Source: a virus. From it: a stretch of 64,000 nucleotides of DNA. The DNA is taken from positions 1-64,000 of the IMG/VR virus record IMGVR_UViG_3300024344_000004; one strand, given 5' to 3'. Numbering within the stretch: the stretch's first letter is position 1; each line of letters starts with the position of its first letter. Made by a program: the position numbers and the translations under genes. Positions 55,435 to 64,000 of this stretch are shown piece after piece. The notes under the pieces are model-generated. The model made no database searches and was not told the DNA's origin. It worked only from the letters and a program-made list of their open reading frames with translations.

Positions 55435-56432
55435 AAGAATTTAACGGTCAAAAGAATTGCTATACTAGTGTATATGTTTTTGATGATACTAAAGACAGAG
55501 TAGAAGGTAAAACTAATTACGACTCTGCTGTATTAAACACTATATGGTTTGATTTTGATGATGAAAAGAATGTGAAAAAATGTTTAATGGACGTAAGAAG
55601 ATTTATAAGAGTGTTCTGCAAACCTCGAGAAATTACCCCAAGGATATATCTTACAGGGGGGAAGGGCTTTCAAATGAATATAGACCTATACTCCCACGTG
55701 GACTTATCGGATGGTATCAAGAGAGACATGTTAAGAAATTACTTAACATCTATAAAGAAAGATTATAAACTTAAAACACTAGACCAAGCATGTATCAACA
55801 ACAGCGTAGCTTGTCTACGAAGAATACCAAACACAAAGTATATATCTAAATTAACTCAAGAACCTACAGGAGTGTGGTGTATACAACTTACGGTAGAGGA
55901 AGTAATGAAGATGTCTATCGAAGAAATATATGGTATGGCTGCGGAGCCACGAACTGATAAGTTTGAATCAACCAAAAGTAAAAAAGCATATAGACACTTT
56001 GTTGAGTTTATGTGTGACGAATTAGATATAGAGCATAATGTATCATTAAGCGTTAATTATCTTTTAGATAAGATTAATAATGCAACAATAAGCTCTACTA
56101 AGCATAAAGGCTCTATAGAGAGTGATTATATAATGCCCTTAAGGGGGTGTATAATAGAGCTCATAGAGCGTAATATAGAGCGTGGACATAGCAGTCACGA
56201 AGAAAATAAAATAATAGGTATGGAGTTAATCAATGCTGGTTACTCCAACGCTGACATTCACTTTGTATTCGCTAGTATATACAACGAGCCCGGCCGAGAC
56301 TGGGGTTGGTATACTGAGAATCCTAACACAGCTGGACACATAATACACAACATGAGAGAGAAAGCTTTAAATAGGTATTCAAAGGATAAATTAATACAAA
56401 TGAAAATATGCAGGGACGATTGTCCTTGCTAG
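55359..56432 (+). CDS. Archaeo-eukaryotic primase with PriL-like C-terminus
   Basis: 357 residues from ATG 55359. The AEP catalytic core is visible: TIWFDFDDEKN (metal-binding acids), IYLTGGKGFQMNIDLYSH and ACLRRIPNTKY. The last third has four cysteines: RGC at about 265, then a final CRDDCPC. With the helices between (GMELINAGYSNADIHFVFAS) this resembles the PriL 4Fe-4S domain. It thus looks like PriS and a PriL C-domain in one chain. It would make primers for PolB. Confidence 0.85.
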   Translation: MYFREFGIPARIGRCYNIDQLEERVKEFNGQKNCYTSVYVFDDTKDRVEGKTNYDSAVLNTIWFDFDDEKNVKKCLMDVRRFIRVFCKPREITPRIYLTGGKGFQMNIDLYSHVDLSDGIKRDMLRNYLTSIKKDYKLKTLDQACINNSVACLRRIPNTKYISKLTQEPTGVWCIQLTVEEVMKMSIEEIYGMAAEPRTDKFESTKSKKAYRHFVEFMCDELDIEHNVSLSVNYLLDKINNATISSTKHKGSIESDYIMPLRGCIIELIERNIERGHSSHEENKIIGMELINAGYSNADIHFVFASIYNEPGRDWGWYTENPNTAGHIIHNMREKALNRYSKDKLIQMKICRDDCPC

Positions 56433-56444
56433 GAAAGGTCAAAT

Positions 56445-56813
56445 ATGGCAACATTGAAAAGAATAGAGAAACGTATGAACGATGTAGAAGCATGGGTAAA
56501 AGAATTTGAGAAAGGCACTGGTCCTGCTCAAGTTATGGATAATATAAGTTGGTTATTAACACAGCTACGTATGACTGGAGAAAGGCTGCAAAGCACTGAA
56601 CAGAACCTAATGCAACTACAACAAGGTATGCAAAGTAATACTGAAATAGTTCAAGGCTTTGTTGAGAAGAATGATTTAGTTCATGATTGGCAAGCACACC
56701 TTGCAGAAATACAAAAGGAGAACGAAGATGCCCTTCAAGAGCAAGAAACAGAGAGCTTGGATGCACAAGAACAAGCCGGCGATGGCGAAGAGATGGGAGA
56801 AGGAGACGCCTAA
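56445..56813 (+). CDS. Coiled-coil protein (122 aa)
   Basis: Long heptad-like helices (MNDVEAWVKEFEKGTGPAQV, MTGERLQSTEQNLMQLQQGM) and a strongly acidic Gln/Glu tail. Overlapped out of frame by the next gene. Unknown. Confidence 0.65.
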   Translation: MATLKRIEKRMNDVEAWVKEFEKGTGPAQVMDNISWLLTQLRMTGERLQSTEQNLMQLQQGMQSNTEIVQGFVEKNDLVHDWQAHLAEIQKENEDALQEQETESLDAQEQAGDGEEMGEGDA

Positions 56814-56889
56814 AGGCGCTAAACTTCCAACTAAAGTCAAACGTAAGGCAAAAAGAAAAACTACGGGACGCCGTAAAAAGAAAAAGTGA
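56728..56889 (+). CDS. Small basic phage protein (53 aa)
   Basis: MPFKSKKQRAWMHKNKPAMA..., followed by KRWEKETPKGAKLPTKVK and a Lys/Arg tail. This 'FKSK.QR....PE.AK.WEKETP' layout is common in marine phages. AAAGGAG site 7 nt upstream. It overlaps the previous gene by 86 nt in another frame; both look real. Confidence 0.75.
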   Translation: MPFKSKKQRAWMHKNKPAMAKRWEKETPKGAKLPTKVKRKAKRKTTGRRKKKK

Positions 56890-56893
56890 TATC

Positions 56894-57004
56894 ATGGTAG
56901 ATAAAAAAGCTAGCAAAAAAGACGTTGACGTCAAAGAAGAAGTAAAACCTAAGACCGTCATGAAGATGATTGGTGGTAGGATGAGAGAGATAGAGGTAGA
57001 ATAA
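56894..57004 (+). CDS. Small protein (36 aa)
   Basis: MVDKKASKKDVDVKEEVKPK..., ends MIGGRMREIEVE. Lys/Glu/Val-rich. Stop shares a base with the next ATG (TAATG). Confidence 0.55.
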   Translation: MVDKKASKKDVDVKEEVKPKTVMKMIGGRMREIEVE

Positions 57005-57186
57005 TGGCCAAGAAAGAAGTAAAGAAAGAAACTAAAAAGGCTGCGCCTAAAAAGAAAGAAGTAGTAGCTAATCCATGGGATGGGTTAGAAGGACCTACTA
57101 AACATCCTGACCACAGAGGAAAGGATATATATCTTAAAGATGGTGTTCACGGATATTTCGTGGATGGTGTCTTTAAAAAAGTGTGA
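57004..57186 (+). CDS. Small protein (60 aa)
   Basis: Lys-rich N-tail, then PWDGLEGPTKHPDHRGKDIY and LKDGVHGYFVDGVFKKV, a compact beta segment. No family recognised. Confidence 0.6.
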   Translation: MAKKEVKKETKKAAPKKKEVVANPWDGLEGPTKHPDHRGKDIYLKDGVHGYFVDGVFKKV

Positions 57187-57272
57187 GTTTATTAACTTCA
57201 CAAAGTCGATGTAAGTGTGATTCACCAAAGAATTGCACTTGCGCTCGGCGTGTCTTAACAGACTTTAAATAG
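57183..57272 (+). CDS. Cys-containing micro-ORF (29 aa, GTG start)
   Basis: GTG overlaps the previous stop. Reads VSLLTSQSRCKCDSPKNCTC, ARRVLTDFK. CKC and CTC may bind a metal. Moderate support. Confidence 0.4.
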   Translation: MSLLTSQSRCKCDSPKNCTCARRVLTDFK

Positions 57273-57295
57273 TATTTTTTAAAATTAGAAAAAAG

Positions 57296-57303
57296 CTTAT
57301 ATA
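57296..57303 (+). promoter_or_regulatory. TATA box for ribonucleotide reductase
   Basis: AAAAGCTTATATAG; predicted start about 57324, giving a leader of about 22 nt with TTGGAGTGG before ATG 57346. Confidence 0.65.
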
Positions 57304-57345
57304 GTAGCTCAAACTATAAAATGAAACCGCAATTGGAGTGGTAAA

Positions 57346-59211
57346 ATGTTTAAGAACGAAGTAGCAGAATTTATATATAAAAGAACGTATTCACGTTGGT
57401 TAGAAGAAGAGAACAGGCGAGAAGATTGGCCTGAGACGATAGAAAGATTTATTGGTTTTATAATTTCAGAAAGACCAGATATACCAGATAAGACTATTAA
57501 CAAGATTAGAAAGTATATGTTAGAGTTTGCGGTAATGCCATCGATGCGTTTCTTATGGGCAGCAGGTCCAGCAGCTAAAGCAGATAATACTTGCATATAC
57601 AACTGCTCCTTTGCGAAAATTAATTCTGTTGAAGCATTTGCAGAATGTTTATATGTATTAATGTGTGGTACTGGTTTTGGTTTCTCAGTTGAGAAAGAAG
57701 AAGTATCTAAATTACCAGAAGTACCAGAAATTAAATCAGCACAAGGTAATGCTAAGTTTGTTATTGAAGATTCAAAAGCAGGTTGGGCAGACTCAGTTAA
57801 AGATTTAATGGGAAGTTTATACAAAGGACAAAATATTTATTTTGATTATTCTAAAATAAGAGGTGAAGGAGCTAGACTTATGACTATGGGTGGTCGTGCA
57901 TCTGGTCCTGCACCATTAGTTAAACTACACGATTTTATTCGTGAAACTATGCACAACGCTCAAGGTAGAAAAATGACTACACTAGAAGCTCACGACATCT
58001 GTAACCAGATAGCTGAGATAGTTGTAGTAGGTGGAGTAAGACGTAGCTCCCAGATATCCTTGAGTGATTTAACTGATAAAGAAATGAGGCACGCAAAGGA
58101 ATGGCCCTTTCCTATTAAGAGAGCAATGGCAAACAACAGTGCTATCTACAGAGAAAAACCATCCGCAGCAGATTTTTTAATTGAATGGGGTGCGTTAGCT
58201 AAATCAGGAACAGGTGAGAGAGGTATATTTAATCTCTCCTCAGCTCAAGCTAAAGCCCCTGCACGTCGTTACGCTCCACTCATACAGGGTACAAATCCTT
58301 GTGGAGAAATAATGTTACGAGATATGCAATTTTGTAACCTTTCGGAAGTAGTAGTAAGAGAAGACGATGACCTTGATACGTTGTTAGACAAGGTTGAGAC
58401 AGCAACATGGCTTGGTGTTATACAAAGTTCTTTCACAAATTTTCCATATCTCAGAAAAGAGTGGAAAAAGAATTGTGACGTAGAAGCGCTTCTAGGTGTC
58501 AGTTTGACAGGTCAGATGGATAACCCTTCGATATTAACATCAGAGGCATTAGCGGCCCTTAAAAGCCGTGTTTTACGTATATCTCGTAAATCATCTGGTA
58601 TACTAGGAACTAAAATGCCAGCAGCGACCACTTGTGTAAAGCCATCAGGAACTGTTTCACAGCTTGTAGACTCAGCGTCTGGAGTTCACCCAAGATATTC
58701 TCAGTATTATATCCGTCGTTACAGAATTGCGGCTCGTGACCCACTGTTTAATTTAATGAAAGATAGTGGTATAAAATGTAACCCAGAGAATGGACAGAAT
58801 AAAAAAGACGCTAGTACATGGGTACTAGAATTCCCAGTCAAATCACCAGACGGTTGTGTTACTAGAAAGGATGTGTCTGCTTTAGACCAATTAAAACATT
58901 ATAAAAACTTACAACACAATTGGTGTGAACACAATGCTAGTATGACTGTATATGTTAGAGATGATGAATGGTTCGAAGTTGGTAATTGGGTGTATCAAAA
59001 TTGGGAAATTATAAACGGAGTATCTTTCTTACCTTACTCAGGTGGTAAGTATAAATTAGCTCCATATGAAGAAATTGACCACAGAACCTACGAAAGGCTT
59101 ATAAAGGCTCAACCCGTAATTGATTATAAGCAATTGTCACAATATGAGACTCAAGACAATACCCAAGGTAAGTCTGAGTTTGCTTGTGTTGGAGATAAGT
59201 GTGAAATCTAA
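57346..59211 (+). CDS. nrdJ: Class II (B12-dependent) ribonucleotide reductase
   Basis: 621 residues, the size of a monomeric class II enzyme. Motifs: CIYNCSFAKI (redox Cys), MCGTGFGFSVEKEEV (typical of NrdJ), TNPCGEIMLRDMQFCN (radical and redox Cys with Glu), MPAATTCVKPSGTVSQLVDS and the C-terminal redox tail FACVGDKCEI (C-x4-C). It reduces ribonucleotides using adenosylcobalamin, so the host should have B12. Class II enzymes are oxygen-independent. SD-led start. Confidence 0.9.
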   Translation: MFKNEVAEFIYKRTYSRWLEEENRREDWPETIERFIGFIISERPDIPDKTINKIRKYMLEFAVMPSMRFLWAAGPAAKADNTCIYNCSFAKINSVEAFAECLYVLMCGTGFGFSVEKEEVSKLPEVPEIKSAQGNAKFVIEDSKAGWADSVKDLMGSLYKGQNIYFDYSKIRGEGARLMTMGGRASGPAPLVKLHDFIRETMHNAQGRKMTTLEAHDICNQIAEIVVVGGVRRSSQISLSDLTDKEMRHAKEWPFPIKRAMANNSAIYREKPSAADFLIEWGALAKSGTGERGIFNLSSAQAKAPARRYAPLIQGTNPCGEIMLRDMQFCNLSEVVVREDDDLDTLLDKVETATWLGVIQSSFTNFPYLRKEWKKNCDVEALLGVSLTGQMDNPSILTSEALAALKSRVLRISRKSSGILGTKMPAATTCVKPSGTVSQLVDSASGVHPRYSQYYIRRYRIAARDPLFNLMKDSGIKCNPENGQNKKDASTWVLEFPVKSPDGCVTRKDVSALDQLKHYKNLQHNWCEHNASMTVYVRDDEWFEVGNWVYQNWEIINGVSFLPYSGGKYKLAPYEEIDHRTYERLIKAQPVIDYKQLSQYETQDNTQGKSEFACVGDKCEI

Positions 59212-59213
59212 AC

Positions 59214-59468
59214 ATGGAATTCGAAACAGATATTACTGGATACGGCCGCAAGATGGGTCGAGACGCAGGACTTACTTCTGAAGGTAGAATAGATTCCGTC
59301 GTTAAAGTAGGTGGTGGAGAATTTGAAGGTATGCAACCAGCAGGAACCATATCTGCCAGAACTATGAACCCCGGTGGTTCTGAAGTATCTGGTGGTGGAG
59401 CAAACGCTGGAGACTACGCACCTACCAAAGCTAGAAACGATGGAATTATTGGTAATCCAAGAGACTAA
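59214..59468 (+). CDS. Gly-rich hypothetical protein (84 aa)
   Basis: GRKMGRDAGLTSEGRIDSVV and ARTMNPGGSEVSGGGANAGD. Looks extended or disordered. Its stop overlaps the end of the convergent baseplate gene. No family recognised. Confidence 0.6.
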   Translation: MEFETDITGYGRKMGRDAGLTSEGRIDSVVKVGGGEFEGMQPAGTISARTMNPGGSEVSGGGANAGDYAPTKARNDGIIGNPRD

Positions 59469-60517
59469 TTATCTTGTTGTGCTATAAACTCTGCTAACGT
59501 TGGTGGTTTTCTATTTATATTTAATCCTATAGCAAAACCCCCGGGTGTAAATGCAATCTTTTTACCCCTTACCCTATAGTTACCAGAGAACTCAGGGTCA
59601 TCTGTTTTAATAGTTATAACATCATTTTCTTCTAAGTATACTCCTTCGAAAGAATCTATACCATATTCATATTGAGTTTCTAAATTAGCTCTAAATACTT
59701 TTTGTGCAAAATCTTTACAAGCAGCAGGGGATTGTAATTTATCATTATTTACTTCTAGATATGTTTTATCAAATGCATCTACGGCTGTTTGATGGGAATA
59801 CTGACCCTTTACTCCATTAGCTCCATTAACTATTATAATAGTCGGTACCTTTTTATTAATTATCTTTAGGCTTGTTATATTATCATACTCAGTAAACACC
59901 ATAGTAGGAGCAGTAGTTTTTAAATCACTTTCTAATTCTATTACGAACTGAGACTTACCCCCATCATCTATTAACTTAGCAATATTAGGCCTTGGTAAAT
60001 CACCACTATCATCAACAGCTCTACCTAACAAATCTTTTATTATATCTTCTAAGCTCATCGTACCTCTCAAGGGGGGTCTAGAAGAGCTAATCAAAGGCGT
60101 AGTATCGCCTATACAATCAGTTCCTATTTTATCACTCAGTTCAGCTATACTGATTGCTTTACGAATAGCGTTACCTACAGTTAAACCATCTATATTATTT
60201 CTATCATCTAGTGGTACCATTGCTTTAGATACATCACCAGCTAATTTTAAATAGCCCAAAGCATCTTGTGCAAAAACTTCTATATAATCAAATGTCTCTT
60301 TTAACCTTCTTATGTAACCTCTAAACAAAGGTGAGCCTTCAAAATCATTAAAGTACATAAGAACCTCTTGATTCCATAGAGCCATATTACCGGCTTCTGT
60401 TAATGGTAATTTAAACTGTAAACTTGCAGCAGTTAGTCCACCGGTAGAAGTTAGAGCACCATCTAAAAAATCTACATCTCTTCCATTAATAGATATTCTA
60501 GGTGTAAGCTTTCTCAT
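59465..60517 (-). CDS. Baseplate hub-like tail protein
   Basis: 350 residues. It opens RISINGRDVDFLDGALTSTG, then small barrel and helical parts (LFRGYIRRLKETFDYIEVFA) and a C-terminal barrel (NDVITIKTDDPEFSGNYRVR). This resembles gp27/gpD-like hub proteins of phage tails. It is last in the minus-strand tail block and overlaps the upstream giant gene by 20 nt. Assignment by pattern and position. Confidence 0.65.
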   Translation of the reverse strand: MRKLTPRISINGRDVDFLDGALTSTGGLTAASLQFKLPLTEAGNMALWNQEVLMYFNDFEGSPLFRGYIRRLKETFDYIEVFAQDALGYLKLAGDVSKAMVPLDDRNNIDGLTVGNAIRKAISIAELSDKIGTDCIGDTTPLISSSRPPLRGTMSLEDIIKDLLGRAVDDSGDLPRPNIAKLIDDGGKSQFVIELESDLKTTAPTMVFTEYDNITSLKIINKKVPTIIIVNGANGVKGQYSHQTAVDAFDKTYLEVNNDKLQSPAACKDFAQKVFRANLETQYEYGIDSFEGVYLEENDVITIKTDDPEFSGNYRVRGKKIAFTPGGFAIGLNINRKPPTLAEFIAQQDN

Positions 60518-63500
60518 GCTGTAAGCCTCCTAGAGGATAAATGTCTGTCATTAAGTTACCAGAGGAATCTATCAAAGCTATATTTTCTACTCCTAAAGTA
60601 AATGTAAAGTCTACTACTCTACGAGGTCCTTGAGGTCTAGCGACTTCACTTACGTTTTGAACTACACCAAACAACCGTACAAATGTACCATCCTTCTGTG
60701 GTTCATCCCAATAAACTCTACAATCCTCTGCTTGTATTTTACGTAGAGTGTGTAAATGTCCATATAATGTGTCTGGACCGTGGTCATCAAAAGCAGTAGA
60801 TGAATTCTCATCACCTAAAGCTACACTACTAAACCCAACTTCTTCCATAGCAATACCAGTTTTAGTTATAAATACCTTTCCTTTGCGGGTTATTGCTTTA
60901 AAGTATTGCCCTGTTCTTCCTATACTAATACTACTTGTAATAGCCAAAGAGTTAAGATTGTAAGCAGAGTTATCTACGACATCAATAATATTATGATATC
61001 CCTTACTTGCATCATATATGTTCCACAATTCAGGATATAGATTAATAGGTGTACCACCAGAAGTATTATCTGCGGTTCCTGAAATAGAAATTTTCACAGC
61101 ATATTTTTCCTGTCCTTGCCATAATCCTTTAAGAGCATCTGCTGCATCTGCACCTCCTATATTAAAATCATTATCCCAACCTGTAACTGGGTAATAATTA
61201 TCTACTGAAGGTAATTTATTATTAGTACCTCCACTTGGTAAATAAATTTTACTAAACCCATCTATGGCATCATAACCATTAATACGCTGTATAGTAAACT
61301 TTAAATCACCACCTAACCTTTCTGCTCCCCCTCTCATGAAGCTACCAGTATCTCCTATGTGGAAATACAAAGCATCATCAGCTTCTTTATAACCATCTTC
61401 ACCATCTTTACTAATCCAGAAAGCGTTACCACTGGCTGAACTATACATAGTATACATCAATACAGCACTTGTAGTATCTATGGCAGCATTAGCTGCATTA
61501 AATAAATACAATCGTTCATCTGTAGAGAAAGGTCCTCCTGTTGTCATTGGTCCCCATACAGTTTCTCCATTCGTACCAGACACAGAATCTATTCTCATTA
61601 CCTTGGAAGCTGAACCATAGGTAGCATTATTTGTTAATTGATTTGTAGCTACTGGGTTAGAACTAAATGTGGCATCATAGGTTAACATAGTGTATTGACT
61701 ACCTGAAAAGGGTAATGCTATATATTTAAATGAACCTATATCTTCATCATTAGTACCTGATAAAGGAGTTGTTATCTTACCAGCAGTTGCACCCGTTATA
61801 GTAAAGTAGTCTCCATATAAACTACCGGCAGTTGCATTAGAACCTACTGTTCCCGACACACTACCCGTAATAACACCAAAACCATAATCTCCAGCAGTTT
61901 CTGGTATAGTAGTTGTGTTTATTCTACCTCCATATAGATTTTCTAATTTTATAGACTCCCACCCAGCAGGTGGATTAAAGGACACAACACCACTTTTAGA
62001 TAGACTATACTCATAACTATCATAAGTATCGTTGGTTGTGTTCCTGCGTTCCCGTACAACAGAGGTACCATCCTCAAACTCTACAGGTTCCCAATGTACA
62101 CTTTGCACATTAGTTCCTGAATTTTCTATCATCAACACTGAAACATCATTTATACCATATGGGGGTGCAGTCGTTGTAGCAGACTGAATACCCTTAGCAT
62201 AGTTAGTCATGTTAAAAAACAATTTGTCAGGTTTTTCATCAAATAATAATAATAAATACTCATTAAGGTTAGTGGCTCTAGTGTTCCCACCCATGTCCTT
62301 TTGAGTTCCAACATTAACATCTTCTAAACTAATAGCACTTCCACTACTGTTACTCATGTTTTTAGTAGAGTAGTCAGTAGAGTGTGTGGTATTACTTCCA
62401 CTGCTTAATATTTTAGTAGGAAAATCTCTAGCGTTAGCTTCACTAGCTGTTCCTCCAGCTGCGTTTTGATTCCAAGATTTAGCTGGTGTTATTCTAAAAA
62501 CACATGGAACATCTAAATCACTTCTATAACTATTAGCAGAGCTTGGTTCTGTTTGTAATCTAACGATGTGTGATTGAGGTACTAGACGTCCGAAGTCATC
62601 CATCAAGAATTGGTCCATAACTATACTACCTGATGTATATGTATTAGATAAAGCATTAGTTGTAGTCCAAGGAGAATCGTAAGTAGTGCCTGTTTTAAAT
62701 GGCATTGCTTTATGAGATAAAGATTTACCATAAGGATTTACTAAATATGTATAAGATACAGAACGTTGCTTGTTTGTTTGATATGCTCTGTCTTTTCCTA
62801 TACCTTTGAGTTGCCAATACTCACGTTGTTGAGTTGCGTTAAAAAAGAAACCTACATTGACATTACTTCCATCTGCATGAGTACTAGCTGTTGAACTAGC
62901 GAATCCTCTAGTACAATTTAAAAAAGATGTAGCAGTTATATTTGTATAATGAACCATCTCCGAGCCTACATGCATAGTACCACTTGCTGGAAATTGTGCA
63001 GTAGAAACCACAGGTATACTTGTGGCAGCAGCAGATAATGTACCACCATTATTTACAGTAGTAGGGTTTGCCCCTCCATCACCAGCATTCCACGGAAAAG
63101 CAGGTGAAAAATACATTTTACCATTGTCATAGTAATATTTACTCATACTGACATTCGATGCAGCTGCACGACTCTGAGAGAAATCCATAATCAATTGTCT
63201 TTCTATATCATCAGCTTTTTTAATTGGGTCTCCCGGTGTAATATAACATATGGGATAACCAGTAGCACTGAGTTGACCGGGTACACCAGCCACAAAGAAA
63301 CCTACTTTAAGTCTATTGTAAACTTCATTAGCAGTGTAGTCAGTAGCACCAGAAGCTCCTACGTATTTAGGATTTTTATATTTGACTTCTAACACTTTTC
63401 TAACAGTAGCTCCTGATAATAAAGCAGTTCTATTATTAGCACCATCTTGAAGTACATTTACTAAAAAATTCAAAGATGGAGTTGTAACATAAGTACCAGA

Positions 63501-64000
63501 CAACACCACTTCTACCTTTTCTATACTACTACCACCACCCCCACTAGCATCGATAGAATCAACACTATCACTAGCCCCAGATAATAATACATTATCAACT
63601 AAAAGGGTAAGGTCTATTTTAATAGGTAAAGCATATTCTATTTCGGTGTTGGTAAGTGTAGGAAATATTGAAACATATAGTTCTTGAGAACCATACACGT
63701 CAAACAGAGAATTGTCTATACCTGATTTTAATGTTTTGTTCTGAGTTCTCATTACAGAGGTAGATGTAAAATCTGTAACAGGAAGAGAAGCTATATTAGT
63801 ATCTTGGCTAAAAGGTCTTACATCTGACTCAGTAGCGTTTGCACTATAATAACGAGAAGCTATTCCTTCTGAATTAATTGTTTGTATAATAGGTTTGAAG
63901 GTACCCGTTGCATTGTATGTGTGAGTAGCCGTAGCACCACTTACTGGTTCTGTAAATTGTAACCATTGATAATTAGATTCTTCTTTTTTATTAGATGAAC
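60498..64000 (-). CDS. Large tail-tip protein, 5' end beyond window
   Basis: The frame continues in phase from an internal ATG (63752) to the window edge, so the start lies outside; at least 1167 residues are present. The N-most part reads like a PKD-type strand pattern (EPVSGATATHTYNATGTFKP). Around 63.0 kb lies a recurrent phage-tail motif (GGTLSAAATSIPVVSTAQFP, then GSEMVHYTNITATSF and NCTRGFASSTASTHADG). The rest is Ser/Thr/Gly/Asn-rich. The C-terminus (CRVYWDEPQKDGTFVRLFGV) resembles distal-tail attachments. It precedes the hub gene. Confidence 0.8.
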   Translation of the reverse strand, partial: SSNKKEESNYQWLQFTEPVSGATATHTYNATGTFKPIIQTINSEGIASRYYSANATESDVRPFSQDTNIASLPVTDFTSTSVMRTQNKTLKSGIDNSLFDVYGSQELYVSIFPTLTNTEIEYALPIKIDLTLLVDNVLLSGASDSVDSIDASGGGGSSIEKVEVVLSGTYVTTPSLNFLVNVLQDGANNRTALLSGATVRKVLEVKYKNPKYVGASGATDYTANEVYNRLKVGFFVAGVPGQLSATGYPICYITPGDPIKKADDIERQLIMDFSQSRAAASNVSMSKYYYDNGKMYFSPAFPWNAGDGGANPTTVNNGGTLSAAATSIPVVSTAQFPASGTMHVGSEMVHYTNITATSFLNCTRGFASSTASTHADGSNVNVGFFFNATQQREYWQLKGIGKDRAYQTNKQRSVSYTYLVNPYGKSLSHKAMPFKTGTTYDSPWTTTNALSNTYTSGSIVMDQFLMDDFGRLVPQSHIVRLQTEPSSANSYRSDLDVPCVFRITPAKSWNQNAAGGTASEANARDFPTKILSSGSNTTHSTDYSTKNMSNSSGSAISLEDVNVGTQKDMGGNTRATNLNEYLLLLFDEKPDKLFFNMTNYAKGIQSATTTAPPYGINDVSVLMIENSGTNVQSVHWEPVEFEDGTSVVRERRNTTNDTYDSYEYSLSKSGVVSFNPPAGWESIKLENLYGGRINTTTIPETAGDYGFGVITGSVSGTVGSNATAGSLYGDYFTITGATAGKITTPLSGTNDEDIGSFKYIALPFSGSQYTMLTYDATFSSNPVATNQLTNNATYGSASKVMRIDSVSGTNGETVWGPMTTGGPFSTDERLYLFNAANAAIDTTSAVLMYTMYSSASGNAFWISKDGEDGYKEADDALYFHIGDTGSFMRGGAERLGGDLKFTIQRINGYDAIDGFSKIYLPSGGTNNKLPSVDNYYPVTGWDNDFNIGGADAADALKGLWQGQEKYAVKISISGTADNTSGGTPINLYPELWNIYDASKGYHNIIDVVDNSAYNLNSLAITSSISIGRTGQYFKAITRKGKVFITKTGIAMEEVGFSSVALGDENSSTAFDDHGPDTLYGHLHTLRKIQAEDCRVYWDEPQKDGTFVRLFGVVQNVSEVARPQGPRRVVDFTFTLGVENIALIDSSGNLMTDIYPLGGLQHEKAYT

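Noticed and set aside
57321-57344. Seven-codon ORF (MKPQLEW) before the ribonucleotide reductase
   Set aside because: Its ATG is only 25 nt from the TATA box, upstream of the expected transcript start, so it may not be in the mRNA.
50314-59211. Inteins in PolB or ribonucleotide reductase
   Set aside because: Both proteins have normal length, and motifs follow each other without inserted splicing blocks.

Overview
The window is most of the genome of a head-tailed (Caudoviricetes-type) virus that very probably infects a marine archaeon. The archaeal evidence is direct. Near-identical TATA boxes (CTTTATATAG or CTTATATAG) lie 28-30 nt upstream of many start codons, so many transcripts should be leaderless. 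The gene set includes archaeal translation initiation factor aIF1A, a family-B DNA polymerase, and an archaeo-eukaryotic primase with a PriL-like four-cysteine tail. The virion genes follow the tailed-virus order. Repeats of the GC(M/T)D..A.NY....D.G.C type, a B12-dependent ribonucleotide reductase and a phytoene-synthase-like enzyme fit a Poseidoniales (Marine Group II) host. That host assignment is inference.

Left arm, minus strand, about 32.0 kb down to 1: read 5' to 3', it starts at a strong promoter (32.07 kb). First comes a glycan/metabolism cassette: nucleotide-modification-associated domain, beta-propeller glycosidase-like protein, TPR protein, FkbM methyltransferase, 2OG-Fe(II) oxygenase and RecB/Cas4-like nuclease. 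A GCxD-repeat membrane protein and a holin-like membrane protein with micro-ORFs follow, then several small and very basic proteins. The packaging and head genes come next (TerS, TerL, portal, protease/scaffold, decoration protein, MCP). They are followed by a collagen-like fibre, a LamG-containing giant surface protein, neck proteins, two tail-tube paralogues, a tail-assembly chaperone pair with a candidate -1 frameshift, the tape measure, and a distal tail gene cut by the window edge. The right edge (64.0-59.5 kb, minus strand) carries the rest of the tail tip and baseplate hub. The two edges therefore look like neighbours on a circular or circularly permuted map.

Right arm, plus strand, 32.4-59.5 kb: the first part (32.4-37.0 kb) holds mini-genes driven by repeated terminator/operator/TATA cassettes, with several strongly structured non-coding intervals and an AT-rich, repeat-rich candidate origin. 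Next are a MoxR-type AAA ATPase paired with a VWA/HExxH protein, another structured interval, a DNA-repair-like protein, a resolvase-like nuclease, the phytoene-synthase-like gene, many zinc-ribbon mini-proteins and an Hsp20. The replication block follows: AAA helicase, aIF1A, MazG, PolB, HNH, GT4 glycosyltransferase, primase and class II RNR.

The arms appear to use different translation starts. The early plus-strand units are mostly leaderless. The late minus-strand genes mostly have Shine-Dalgarno sites or ATGA/GTGA overlaps, sometimes preceded by tiny leader ORFs. A virus-encoded aIF1A is a plausible link between the two modes. I saw no tRNA, rRNA, CRISPR array, integrase, reverse transcriptase or insertion sequence.
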